A stretch of DNA of 64,000 bases from Sequoia sempervirens (Eukaryota > Streptophyta > Pinopsida > Cupressales > Cupressaceae). A program made the translations under genes and the position numbers. Below are positions 20,283-31,499 of the stretch, piece after piece; positions within the stretch are counted from its first letter, which is position 1, and each line of letters starts with the position of its first letter. The notes beneath the pieces were generated by a model. That model saw only the letters and a list, made by a program, of their open reading frames with translations. It did no database searches and had not been told where the DNA came from. Location: the NCBI GenBank assembly GCA_007258455.2, contig VDFB02252616.1:116576128-116640127 (forward strand), read 5' to 3'.

Positions 20283-22375
20283 TATGGCAACCCCAAGGAT
20301 AGTTCTATATGATAAGTTGTGGGGGTGTGGCCATACCAAGTCATGATTACCCTCTTGTCATAAACAACTTACCCTGTTATGATAATTGCTTTGTTTACTC
20401 TATCGAGTTCATGTGAAGTCTAGCCTTAATCTTTCACCAGAAATTTCACTCCTACTAATCTTTTTATCTCAAATCCTGCTAATTCCCATCACCATGGGAG
20501 GTGGTATCCATGTAAATGTCAAGAACCAACGGATATGCAACATGTGAAAGTTGACCCAATAGTGTATCAAGTCTTTGAAAATGTGGGTTGGCATTTTTTT
20601 TCAACGGTTGTGTGGGTATAATGATGCAGTCACATTTGAATTTTCCATGGCCTTTAGTAGTGCCAACAACTCCACTGAAGTAAGAGGGATTTCCTTGCCA
20701 GTTAACTGATAGGTTATTGCCGAGGTAATAGGGTTACCTAAGACGGGAGAAGAATATTTTCCATCAATAGTAAATAGGGCCCCAGTGATTCAAGTGTAAT
20801 CCCAACAATTCCTGAGGAAAGGTGAAATGTTACAGTCAACTCCTAAGCAGGGCACTCTACGAACCTCACTTCCTACGCATTGGACTGTCATAGCTAAAAT
20901 TGTAACTTAGTATGTCATGGGAGAAGGAAGGCATGTTTATGTTTTTTCCCACCATTTTAGATTGTTATCTCATTTACGCCACAATGATTTGGTTAACCTT
21001 CCACATTATCTTTTCAAATCCATCAAGAGAATGAGTTTGGATGTACAAAAAGGCCACCATAATTCTGTAGCACATCATGGTATGATAAAACTGCTTGTCA
21101 TGTGGGGTTTAGCTCAAATAATTCCTTTGGTTAGTTGGGTCATGTTCTCAAAAGAAGAAACTCCCTCTAAGTCTTTGGCACCAACAAATAAACTTGTGAC
21201 CCATGAAACCAAGGGTAGTAGTGAAACCTTTGAAGAATTGGATGATTACTTTGATGAAAACCTAGGGCAATCAGATCAAGATGTCAAAACCTATGGAAGA
21301 GAAAACCATAGTGAGGAATTTGAGGGTTCATAGCTAGAAAAGTCGATATGGGGTAGTAATGATGCAAAGGTTAAATTGGGGGTTTGTTCTAGGAAGGTCA
21401 AAAACATTGTTGGTGTTAGCACTCCACCTGTGGTAACCCCTTATAACACCGAATTCAAGAGGAAGTATGAGTCTACAACAATTTTCCTCTGCTGCTTGTA
21501 CCTTAAATCAAAACCCTAATTTAGAAATTGTGGCTACTGGTTCTTTGAAAGGAAAAGATAGGAAAAGTCGTGAACAAAGAAGGAAAAATAGAAATAAAAT
21601 GAAACAGAACATAACTAATCCTAAACCCTCTAAGGAATAAGAAGAGTTAGATAATCAAGACAAAGAGGTATTTGATGATCCTCACAACTAGCAGGAAGAA
21701 GGAAACATGAGTAAATAGGAAAGCATTTTCACTAAACCGCCTCTACAAGAATTGGGAAATAATTCTCCATAGGTGGACCAAAATCTGATGGCTTAAGATA
21801 CTAGTGTTTCTCCCCATGGTTATGGATTTGATGAGATCGATCCAAATCCAGAAGTTGCAATCAACACTTCCCCTGGTAATGGCATACCTAAGGACGATAC
21901 AAAGGATAATTCCAATGAGATCTCCAAGACAAAGGAATTCTCTATAGAATAAATCAGGTCCTTATGGGAAAAAGTCAACTAGTTGGAAGCCCAAATGAAA
22001 CTCCTTCAACCATAGTTGCAACAATTCCATGATAAAAACCAACAACAAGCTCAAGAGATAACAAAATTAAGGTATCAATTGGAGCAGTTGATTTAGGGAC
22101 ATAACCCAACCATGGATGGGTATATAACTTTGGAAGAACACCGAGAGGTGATTGATAATCTAAAAGCCTCATGGGAGGAAAAGATTGCAATGAAATGTAT
22201 GACTATAGAGTATCACCATGGTAAAATTGATGAGCTAAGGGCTGCAATGGAATGATGGATTTCAATTGATTATATTTCCAAGGTTGAGAATCAATAGGTG
22301 ATCTAGCAGTTGAAGGAGCAGTGGGGCAAGGAGATAATGGCAACAGTACAAAGACAAACAAATAATTCAACTTGA
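20283..22375 (+). pseudogene. Third ORF of the gypsy element: mobile-domain-like protein with C-terminal coiled coil
   Basis: The region starts near the ATG at 20283, though homology is clear only from about 20519 (EPTDMQHVKVD, then FENVGWHFF). Key blocks are VIAEVIGLPKTGEEYF (about 20713-20760), EGRHVYVFSHHFRLLSHL (about 20923-20976), LPHYLFKSIKRMS and HHGMIKLLV. The same series in altered form occurs in the minus-strand ORF at 3350-5116. After an acidic linker (ETFEELDDYFDENLG) the last 140 codons (about 21958-22375, another frame) are Gln/Glu/Lys/Leu-rich with heptad spacing, a likely coiled coil. Stops in that part are five TAG and one TGA. It lies where Athila elements carry an env-like ORF, but no signal peptide or membrane segment is seen. 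Function unknown. Confidence 0.7.
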
Positions 22376-22413
22376 TTTGTAAGTTTTTGCATGAGGACAT
22401 GCAAAGTCTTTAG

Positions 22414-22423
22414 TTGGGGGGAA
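22414..22423 (+). promoter_or_regulatory. Polypurine tract of the gypsy element
   Basis: TTGGGGGGAA ends directly at the TG that opens the 3' LTR (22424), the position where plus-strand DNA synthesis is primed. Confidence 0.9.
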
Positions 22424-23820
22424 TGCTGAGTAACATTTTGTCATCCATTTTAGTTAGAATTCACCTAGTTTTGTGTCCATGGTAAGATTAACTTTTTGTC
22501 TTTCTTTCCCTTAAGCAACTGTCATGATATTTGTGAAAGATTAAAGTTAATTGATATGAATAGAGGGATGCAAAACATTTGGTAATTAACCGCTCATGAG
22601 AACTAACTTCGGTGGATATTATGAATAGGGATGTTTGGAGGTTAAAGGAATGCATAATGGAAGTTTCCTAGAGGATCTTGTGGTCCCTTTTTGTATTGTC
22701 TTCTAGTTTTTGATAATTAATAGTCTGGTTCTTAGGTTGTTTAGGCGGTTTTGGAGTGTTTGGAAAATAGTAAGACGGGAGCCATATTATTATTTTCCTA
22801 AAATTGATCAAGCAATTTTGATTGAACACTTGTAATTGGTGAATATGTCTATTCTGGTATTTTGTTTTGCACTAAGACTTATATATCTACGTTCTCTATC
22901 GAGCATGAAACAATCTTAAGTTTTTATCCTAAAGTTGAAATTAATATAAAAACTACTAAAGTGTTGAATCTTCATGTGAGATAAACATTCTTCTCCATTC
23001 AACCAGTTGGGAGAAAGGGCTCGCTCCTTTCCAGTGTTTGGATTTTCTTTTATGTTATCGTGTGTGAGGTATTGTTTGTATTTGCTTAGTGATTTCGAAT
23101 GTGTGTAACTTAATTCAGATTAATAATTCTATGGATATGTTATTGGATTAATTTTAGTTGGTATGGTTGTATTTGCTAAAGTGTGAAGTAATTTCTAATT
23201 GAGAAAGACTATTAATGCTTGGTGTGAGTACAAACTATAGGGATGGCACGTATCAACAACTAGTGAAGTGTATTTTGTTTTTAGAACATTGAAGTAATCA
23301 GCTTGAACTTTACTATACCCTGTTGCTAGGACACATAGGTCTTGTCACCTAGGTTATTTGGCTCTTGTCGCCTACATTATTCCAATTCATCTTTAGCATT
23401 ATATTCTCTATTTCACTATTGCTAATATTTGTTGTTAGTAAATTATATTGAAGAGTGTGTTTTCTAAGGTATTGAGTCTAAATCATTAAAGTATAATTAA
23501 GAACTCTAAATTTTGTATGTTGGAATGAAATAAAAAGGTAGTGATTAAGAATAGGATTGTATTCATTCACCAAGTGTTCTTTGATTTGAATCTTAGATTA
23601 AAAGGTGTGTTTCAATTCAATTCTTAGATGAATCCACCCCTCTTAGTTCATTAGTTTCAGCCCTTAGGTAGATTTCCACAACACTGTTCACAAGCTTATG
23701 CCCCCAGATTGACATTAAGGAGTAAATTGAGGAAATTCCAAAGATTGATCCAAGTCCAACCCAAGATAGGATTACAAGGATAATTTTACGCACAATATCA
23801 ACCATAATTTAATCCAATCA
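22424..23820 (+). repeat. 3' LTR of the gypsy element
   Basis: It starts TGCTGAGTAACATTTTG and ends TTTAATCCAATCA, then the CCATT duplication. It is the partner of 12075-13467. Confidence 0.95.
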
Positions 23821-23825
23821 CCATT

Positions 23826-24242
23826 TATTTTCTATATGATTTAATGGTTTAGTTTCTTTTTGGGGGAAATATGCATGTGTAGTATGTTATTTGATTAATT
23901 TGAATGATTAAATAAAATTCAAATATTTGATGGGACTTAACTTATACAAGATTACAAGTATAAAAAAATATTTTATTATGAATTACTATTTTATTTACTA
24001 AATATATGGATACATGAATAGATAAATAGAACATTTAAGACTACTTTATTTTATTAGATACAATTTATTTTACTTAAAATAATTATTTTATTTTATTTAT
24101 GAAAAATTGTCATTTATTAAATTAACGTTTTAAGTAAACTATTATAAATAACTAGAAATGGATAACTTCTTTTTCTTAATAATTTAATACATTATATGTT
24201 TATATGAACAACAATAATTAATAACTATTTAGATTACTATAG
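23826..24242. other. AT-rich spacer, nothing seen
   Basis: A/T-rich sequence between the gypsy element and a LINE fragment; no coding or RNA signal recognised. Confidence 0.6.
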
Positions 24243-26490
24243 ATCGTGCTCTTTTCTCTCTAGAGTGGCTTCTCTCTTTTGTGTGTTCTCTTTCGACACT
24301 TAGTAGACTTGGATTTGATCACTTTCCTATTTCTTTGAATGCTGAGTTGTTGGGAAGAAGGGAATCATTCCCTTTTAGATTTGAGAAGATGTGGGTTAGT
24401 CACTTGAGCTTAAGAGATAGAATTGTTTCTTGGTAGGACATTCGTGTGGATGGTTTTGCTATGTGTAAAGTGGCTAAAAAGCTTGCTTTTGTTAAGAAAA
24501 ATGGAATAAATCATCTTTTGGTAATATCTTTTGTGAAAATTCTAAGATTAAGGATAAGCTTAACTCTTTACAACAAAGGATTCCAAATTTTGGGAATGAT
24601 CCTGTTACTCTCCAGGAGGAGAGTATTCTCTTGTCTAAGCTACATAACATTATTGCCAGGGAAGAATAATTTTGGAAGAAAAGATCAAGGGCTATTTGGC
24701 TCCAGAGTAGGGACAAAAATACTCGATTTTTCCACCTTACAACTCTGAAGTATAGATCCTCTAATAGGATTTCTAATTTTTTTCACAATGCTCAAACATT
24801 AGAGGAGGATGATGAGATCAGGAGTGTTGCTTGCTCTTTCTTTACTAATTTGTTATCTGATGATCACCCTTTGGATCCTACTTTTCAAAAAAAAATCTTA
24901 ATGTTATTCCTTACATTGTTTTTGAGGAGATGAATAAGAAGTTTGCTTACATCCCTTCTGAAGAGGAAGTAAAAAAGGTTGTCTTTTCTTTTGAAGGAAA
25001 TAAGGCTCTTGGATCAGATGGCTTCCCTATATTTTTTTTCAAACCTACTGGGATATTGTTGCTAAGGATGTCATCAATGCAACTAAAGAATTATTTGGAA
25101 GTAGGCAGCTCTTGAAGGAGTTGAATTCAACTTTTATTGTTCTTATTCCTAAGAAACCTGGGGCTTCTTCCTTCAATGAGTTTTGGCCGATCAACTTATG
25201 CAATTTCTTTTGTAAAAACTTATCTAAAGTGTTGGATTCTAGGTTGTAGCTAGTTCTTCCTCTTATTATTTCTCCTCAACAAAATGGTTTTGTTTTAGGT
25301 AGGAAGATCCTGGACACCATTATTACTATGCATGAGAACATTCACTCTCTAATGGTCAACAAGAAGGTTAGCTTTATCCTAAAATTGGATCTCATGAAGG
25401 CTTATGATCGTGTGAATTGGAATTTTTTATTGAATATCTTGAAGGCTTTCGGTTTCTCTGAGCATGTTTTGTAGTTGATTGGGTAGTTGATCTTTACTCC
25501 TTGTTTCTTTATGTTGGTTAATGGATCTCCCTCTATCTTTTTTAGAAGTTTGCATGGGTTGAGGCAAGGAGACCCTATTTCTCCTTTCCTCTTCATTATT
25601 CATAGGTGGAGTTGGTGGGCAGATATGTTCTTAATGTTATCTCTAATGGTGCTTTTAGAGGGATTTTCCCATCCTCTCTTCATTAGTCTTGCTCTCACTA
25701 ATAGTTTTTGGATGATACCATTATCCTTTTTGAGGCATCGGTTATTGTGGCCAAATCCATTCATCTTATATTACGACAGAATGAATATGCTTCTAGTCAG
25801 AAGGAAAGTCTTTTTAAAAGCATGGTGTTCTTCCTTAATACTCCAAAGTGTAGAAGACAAAAGGATTGCTTGGATTCTATAGTGTGGTATAGGGGGAGCT
25901 TCCTTCTACTTATTCGGGGCTTCCTCTTTGTTTGAATGTTATTCCTAAATCCTTTTGGAAAGGATCGATTGATAAATTCAACTCTAAACTTGTTGGTTGG
26001 AAAGGCACTTTTCTCAGTCAAGCAGGGAAGATTAAATTGATTAAATCCACTCTGTAGAACCTTTCGGTGTACATGCCTTGAGTCTAATACAGATTCCTAG
26101 GAATTTTGGGAGAAGATTGAGAGTATTCAAAAATACTTCCTTTGGTTTGGAGTAGACGAAAAAAGTAGATTGCATCTAATCTCTTGGGAGGAAGTGTGTA
26201 GATCCAAAAATCAAGATGGATTGGGTTTAAGGAAATTGAAGGAGTTTAATCTAGCCCTCCTTGTAAAATAGTTATGGAACCTGCTTTTAGGAGGAAAGGA
26301 ATGGACTTATATTATTTCCTCTAAGTATCTGCAAGGAATTTACAAGTTCAAAGATCTTTTGGGGGATGGCTTCTTTCCTCCCTCGGGGTCAGCTTTGTGG
26401 AACTTCATGATTAAAGCTCGATCTATTGTGGCTTCTAGAATTTGGTGGGTTCTTGGTAATGGTGGGTATGTGCAGGATCATGGGGGTCCA
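24243..26490 (+). mobile_element. LINE fragment (same family as 5240-8650), truncated at both ends
   Basis: It begins within the EN-RT linker (GFDHFPISLNAELLGRRESFPFRFEKMW at about 24310-24395 in pieces) and stops in the post-RT region (WWVLGNGGYV at about 26445-26475). Endonuclease, zf-RVT and RNase H are missing. The loss of the 3' part is not the usual LINE truncation and implies later deletion or replacement by the DNA at 26490. Frameshifts and stops are frequent. Confidence 0.85.
24930..26450 (+). pseudogene. LINE reverse transcriptase fragment
   Basis: VFSFEGNKALGSDGFP opens the domain (about 24985-25030). VLIPKKPGASSFNEF, QQNGFVLGRKILDTIITMHENIHS and LKLDLMKAYDRVNW follow. GLRQGDPISPFLF at about 25558-25597 is a perfect LINE RT block, and the active site reads FLDD at 25705-25716. 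IKLIKSTL and WFGVDEKSRLHLISWEE-like strings continue to the truncation. At least five frameshifts break it. Confidence 0.85.
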
Positions 26491-26588
26491 AAAAGTGGCA
26501 ATGGGAAAAAAACATGTTTTTAACACGTCCAAAAATGCAGAATTCGCACCTTTGACTTTTTGTAGGCTTGGGTACAATATTTGTTTTA

Positions 26589-26649
26589 GTTTGGTAATAC
26601 CAAACCAAAATGGATATCTGTTTTGTTTTCAAAATAGATATCCATTTTG
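26589..26649 (+). repeat. Two adjacent hairpins, the second with 20-bp arms
   Basis: GTTTGGT-AAT-ACCAAAC (about 26589-26605) is directly followed by CAAAATGGATATCTGTTTTG (26606-26625), a TTTT loop, and its inverted copy CAAAATAGATATCCATTTTG (26630-26649), with 19 of 20 pairs. GATATC with a flanking TTTTGAAA recurs further on, up to about 26735. Confidence 0.8.
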
Positions 26650-27059
26650 AAAATCGGGAACCCTTTTTTTTGAAAAACAAGATATCTGTGTGAAATAGAT
26701 ATCCGTTTGAAACTGATATCCGTTTTGAAAACCTAAAAAACACTCTAGTAAAATGGGCATAACTTTTGCGTTTCTTATCGAAATTTCAAATTTTTATAGG
26801 CGTTGGAAAGGTGATTGAGAGCTCTATACAATGGAATAGGTGATGTTTATATATTATACACCAAAAAATAATTATAATCATTTGAACTTCATATTTCATT
26901 TTTGAAACATCAAATGCTCACTAATTTCACATGCAAAGTCTTTTTTTCATGATTTTTTTGTAACACTCATCTCAAAATACTTGAAACATTAGAAAAAGTA
27001 ATGATAATGAAATATTTATATTCTTTGTAGAAAGGATATGAACAAATCTTCATAAATCA
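26650..27059 (+). other. Non-coding repeat-like stretch
   Basis: It contains more GATATC-TTTGAAA copies, then a stretch beginning GGCATAACTTTTGCG with AT-rich surroundings. No ORF or RNA gene was recognised. It joins the CT-rich tract at 27060. Confidence 0.45.
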
Positions 27060-27282
27060 TCATATCTATCTATCCCTTTCTCTACCTTTCTATATATCAC
27101 TATGTCTCCCCTTAAGCTCTAGATCTATCCCTCCCTCCTTTCTTCTCTCTTTATCCCTTTTTATACCTATATTTCTCAATCTCTCTCCTTGATATCTAGA
27201 CATATCTCTCTACCTCTTTGTCCATCCTTCCTTCCTTCTCTTTCTCTCTCTCTCACTCCCTCTCTCGCTCAGGTCCCTCCCA
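27060..27282 (+). repeat. Pyrimidine-rich tract left of the assembly gap
   Basis: Same style as 10168-11533 (TATCTATCC, CTCTCTC, CCCTCCCTCC). It ends at the N run, so its true length is unknown. Confidence 0.85.
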
Positions 27283-27382
27283 NNNNNNNNNNNNNNNNNN
27301 NNNNNNNNNNNNNNNNNNNNNNNNNNNNNNNNNNNNNNNNNNNNNNNNNNNNNNNNNNNNNNNNNNNNNNNNNNNNNNNNNN
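27283..27382. other. Assembly gap, 100 N
   Basis: Exactly 100 unknown bases, the usual placeholder for a gap of unknown size, at the edge of a CT-rich repeat. Confidence 0.98.
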
Positions 27383-30129
27383 TTTACAAATATAGGAAGT
27401 TGAAGGGTCTTAGAAGGTAAAGAGTCAGTTGTGGTCATTTGAAAGGTAGTTTGGCTTTGGAAATGTATAAGAGACCTCTTCATGGGTCAGACAAGGTTGG
27501 TTGATCACATTTGAGAAGAATTCCAATATAATTTCAAGCGTTTTTAACATATTTTACTGTGTTTTTGAACTTCCTTTACACTGTACAATCCCGTATAGGC
27601 TTCTAATGAACTGAAACATGTGAAATATTGTGGTGGCATGTTTTAAATTTCATCTCCATCTATTTTGAGGGACTTTATATAATTTTAGACGAAGATCTCA
27701 ATAAAATCTTGTGACTACCTGTAACAAGCCAACAAGGTTTGAGTTTGAAGGTTTATTAATGTAGAAGCCATTCCTCTTACTGTTGTTTCATGTTACTTAG
27801 GTGAATAGAATGTATTATGTTAGTTTAGATGTTCAAATAGGTTAGGAGTCACAATCAGATGTTTGGGTGGCTTGGAAGAGATGCCCTAGGGCTGGGAAGA
27901 GCGTTTTCATGACAAAGTGAGTAACCAAAGTATGGTTTTGGTGTAATTTTGATTGTATGGTCTATGTAAGGAATTATTGAGGGTGTGCAGGTTATATGTG
28001 GGGTGTTTGAAGGATTGGTTTGATTGGGAAAGTCTAGGAGTGGTCTTTTTCATTAAAACCCTTGTGTATTACATGTAAATGTAGGGTTTTCTGGATTAGC
28101 ATTGTAGAATCCTAGAATCTACAAACAAATTGTAGAATCTTGAGTTTTGACACATAACTCAAGACTGTTTGAAGAGTTTTTGTGAAGGAAAGTTGAAAAG
28201 GAGGGACTTCCTTTGTAAAAAAAAAGGCTAGTTGAGAATCCTAGAGCAGGGGTAAGGTATTGAAAGTCCATGTTGGTAAAAAAGAGTCACTATTGGTTTT
28301 GACATATGTTGTGTAAGCCCTTAAAGGGTGTCTAAATCCATCATTGAGTTGGCAATAAATTTGTAGATTTTGGGTGAGAAAGCCCTTAAACCGGGTCATG
28401 ATGGCTACAAGGGTAGACTTAAGTAAATGTTGTTAAATGTAGAGATAAAGTGTCTTTCTTTTGAGGACTGTTTAATGATCAGTCAATTGACATCTTGAGT
28501 GAATTAAAACCCCCTATATTGCATAAAAAAGGAATACTATTACACTCATACCTAATTCAATGCATAACAGAGACTTGTAGAGTAGAGAGATTTTGAAGTT
28601 GGGGTGTTTGATCATGCATCTCAATTGTATATCTTCTCACATTTTTCTCCAAATGATCTTGTAGTACCTTTGAATAGTATTCACACTCATGCATCTAGAA
28701 CAAATACCTAAGGAGAAGGTTGGTCAATTCAACTTGTGTGCAATTCCATCCACCTCAGTTCATGAGACTTGTGTTAAGCTTCCATATCCTTCACCTCCTA
28801 TATATTTATCAATAAATTTAGTTCAATAGGTTGTCAATAGTCTTTCAATTTATCATTGTGAGCTTATTTTTTTCTAAACATTGTAGATTTATTTGTAGTC
28901 ACATATTGTAGATTTTGGGGACTCTATTGAGGATATTCACTTCCTCTTTGATGATAATTACAAAAAAAACTTTTTTTTATCATAGAACCATTTCCTTTGG
29001 AGGTTGTTCTACATGATTCTTCATAGTTGTTTGGATTTCTTTCATCTAATATGACATATTTTAATTTAAACTTTTCAAAACTTGAGTAATTTTCAAAGGT
29101 ACACATAATGAGACCTTTTATCCCATCTCTCTTGAGGGAGTTTCTTCTACATTTTCCATTGGATTTATTTCTTCCCAAGGGGAGGAACATTGTTGATTTT
29201 GGATCATCTTCAATATTCTTCTTCATGCATTCAACTTTGAATATGAGCTACTACTTTGTAGGGCGATTTATTGTCTTGTATTTTCTCTCATATGGGAGGA
29301 TCTTGATTGTAATTATGTGATAAAAGTATTACTTGGGGGTACATGTTGAGTCTAAAATTCTTTCATCACATGTACACATTTATTTCTTTTTTCTCTTTTG
29401 GAGAGGAGTTTTTTACATGAAGTTTTCTAATTTTCTTTGGTTATGCGAGAATTATTTCTTTGTATATGGGTACCTCATCAAGCCTTATAGTTGAGAACCA
29501 TCCATGCATTCATCATTAGTGTTTTTATCTTCTCCCTAAGTTGTACACAAGGGGGTATTAGAGTAAAATAGGAAATCACATAATTAATTAATTAATTAGT
29601 TCTTATTTATTTATTAGTTTTTGTTTTTACTTTAGCATACTTAAGCTAAACCCACTTCATGTGAATTTTCATAGGATGAGGACATATGTTTCCCCTATGG
29701 TTTCATCTCGGTTTTTTTTTTCCTTATTATAAGGATTTATTTTTGTATATCTTAAATTCATGATTTTTTGGATCAATAGAATTTTCAAGGATTACATAAA
29801 AAGTTAGTTGTGATACATTTTTTTATAATAGGTGATTTCTTAGAGCTATGGGGTTTAGTAATCAACTCCAACATAACTATTCAAGAGTGCTTGAAGGTTT
29901 ACATTGTTAGATTTTATTGTATTATAAAAAATTATCATTATTTTTATTATGTATTTGAAAGAGTTTCTAAAATACATTTGAGTGATGCAAAAGACTATCA
30001 AACACATGGAACTACTTTACAGATCATAAATAAAAATTTCTCTTGTGATAGTATTCTTATAAGGCTTAAAGACAATGACCATTGATAACTAGAGTTCTTT
30101 GATCAAATTTCATAGTGTGAAGTTTGATT
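27383..30129. other. Unassigned 2.7 kb, probably decayed LTR-element DNA
   Basis: No protein family was recognised. A minus-strand open frame at 29226-28924 (100 codons, Lys/Asn/Ser-rich) has no motif I know. On the plus strand, ACTTGGGGGTACATGTTGAG at about 29332-29351 has the form of a polypurine tract followed by TG, so an LTR could start near 29346, but no matching second LTR was found by eye. A short ATTA repeat lies at about 29582-29600. The right end should include the C-terminal tail of the minus-strand integrase. Confidence 0.4.
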
Positions 30130-30930
30130 GTGCCATTATCATAAGAAAAATTTGATCTCATAGGGCCCTAGCCATCATGTGTGGAATTTTTTCTCGGAGT
30201 TTTGGAATCTAGAGTTGTACAAGAGTGTCCTATATCTTGACTAAAATTTATGCTTACAAATAAACTAATCATTTACAGAGCATGTTATTGTTGGACTACC
30301 TCTACATCAAATAAATATTCCTAGCATAATTCATCTAAAGAATGAAGTTATTCAATTCTTGTCTTTTGGAATCAATAAGGTTCAAACCTAATTCTAAAGC
30401 AGTATGTAAATTTTTATTTCAAACTCAATAGGTAATATGACCTTACCATTGACAAGATCATAAGGTGTAAGACCAATGGTAGTCTTCCACACTGTCCAAT
30501 GATCCCATATTTCCTTAGGAAACTAAGCTTCCTAATCTTTCTGATGAAGTGCTACTATCTTAACACGAGGATATTCTTAATCTCTATATTTGTAAATTTG
30601 ACTTGATCATTGGCTTGCAAATAGTATGGAGATGACTTATAATGTTGGATCTCATGCTCATATACTAGAGAAAAAATGAGACTATAAGTGAATTGTGATC
30701 CTTGATATGTTATAATATCCTTTAAGGCACTAAACCTCGTGAAAGTTTTATTATACACAAAATTAATCTATGCTACAATCTCAACCCATTTGGTAACATA
30801 GTCAATAAAAACCAAAAGTTACTCCTTATTTCTAGATGGATGATTAATTGGTCCCACAAAATATAATCTCCACTTTTCATAAGGTTCAATTTATAATTGT
30901 GTTTGGAGTGGAATTTTATCTAAACATATG
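30130..30930 (-). pseudogene. Integrase of the minus-strand gypsy element
   Basis: Minus-strand blocks: ALKDIITYQGSQFTYSLI (second catalytic region; the Asp of the usual TDQG is Tyr here), SSPYYLQANDQVKFTNIEIKNIL (third region; the expected Glu of GQVE is Lys), LTPYDLVNGKVILPIEFE, then a tail recognisable by SRFQNSEKKFHT and WLGPYEIKFF. Loss of two of the three D-D-E residues plus many stops makes it inactive. Confidence 0.8.
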
Positions 30931-31499
30931 GGTTAGCCCAATCATGGACATTTATCGCAATGTTTAACATATTTATTTAAACACTTATGAAATATTTTCC
31001 AATAATATATATAAGTAAGGATTTTTGTTATTGTGTGTTGTGCTACAAAGTGTTCCACATGGTTTTGTATGACCTGCTCAAAGTATATTGAAGATATCAT
31101 CTTCAAACACACATTGACACATGAAATTATTGATCCCTATTTGAAAGAGAAGTCCATTAACACATGTGTACTATCCATTAACGCCCACAATATTCCTTCA
31201 ATCCCTAGGAGATAAGTGCATAGGGAAGTTGCATGTAACTAAATAAATGGCGATATTAGAAAACTAGGGGCTCTTAACACAATTGAAAATAGGTGTTCAT
31301 CAAGGAAGGTATCATCAACTAGAATATGCTCATCGATATTTATAAATCTAGATAGGAAATTTGTAACAACATTCTTATGACTAGGTTTTTCAAGTATGAT
31401 AATATCAAATTATTATTATAATAATAACACCCAATGACTCCCATTTACAATGGGTTTACTCATTAAAAAATAAATTGCTACATGAATTGTATGATCAAA

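Larger units (their letters stand above)
12070..23825 (+). mobile_element. Complete Athila-like Ty3/gypsy LTR retrotransposon with a third ORF (decayed)
   Basis: The element proper is 12075-23820 (11746 bp). It is flanked by a perfect 5-bp duplication CCATT (12070-12074 and 23821-23825). It has TG...CA LTRs of 1393 and 1397 bp, a primer site at 13471, gag, PR, RT/RNase H and IN in the gypsy order (RT before IN), then a long spacer, a third ORF with a coiled coil, and a polypurine tract touching the 3' LTR. The tRNA-Asp-type primer site and the gag sequence point to the Athila side of the plant Ty3/gypsy tree; this is inference. All genes carry stops, the RT active site is lost, and the LTRs differ at roughly one base in ten over their first 290 bp, so the insertion is old. 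A second, inverted member lies at 30130-35905. Confidence 0.93.

Noticed and set aside
20283..22375. Third ORF of the gypsy element as an envelope gene
   Set aside because: It has env-like position but no signal peptide, transmembrane helix or cleavage site; the motifs fit the accessory ORF at 3350-5116 instead.
27189..27483. Open frames spanning the N run
   Set aside because: They contain unknown residues only because N carries no stop; not evidence of coding.
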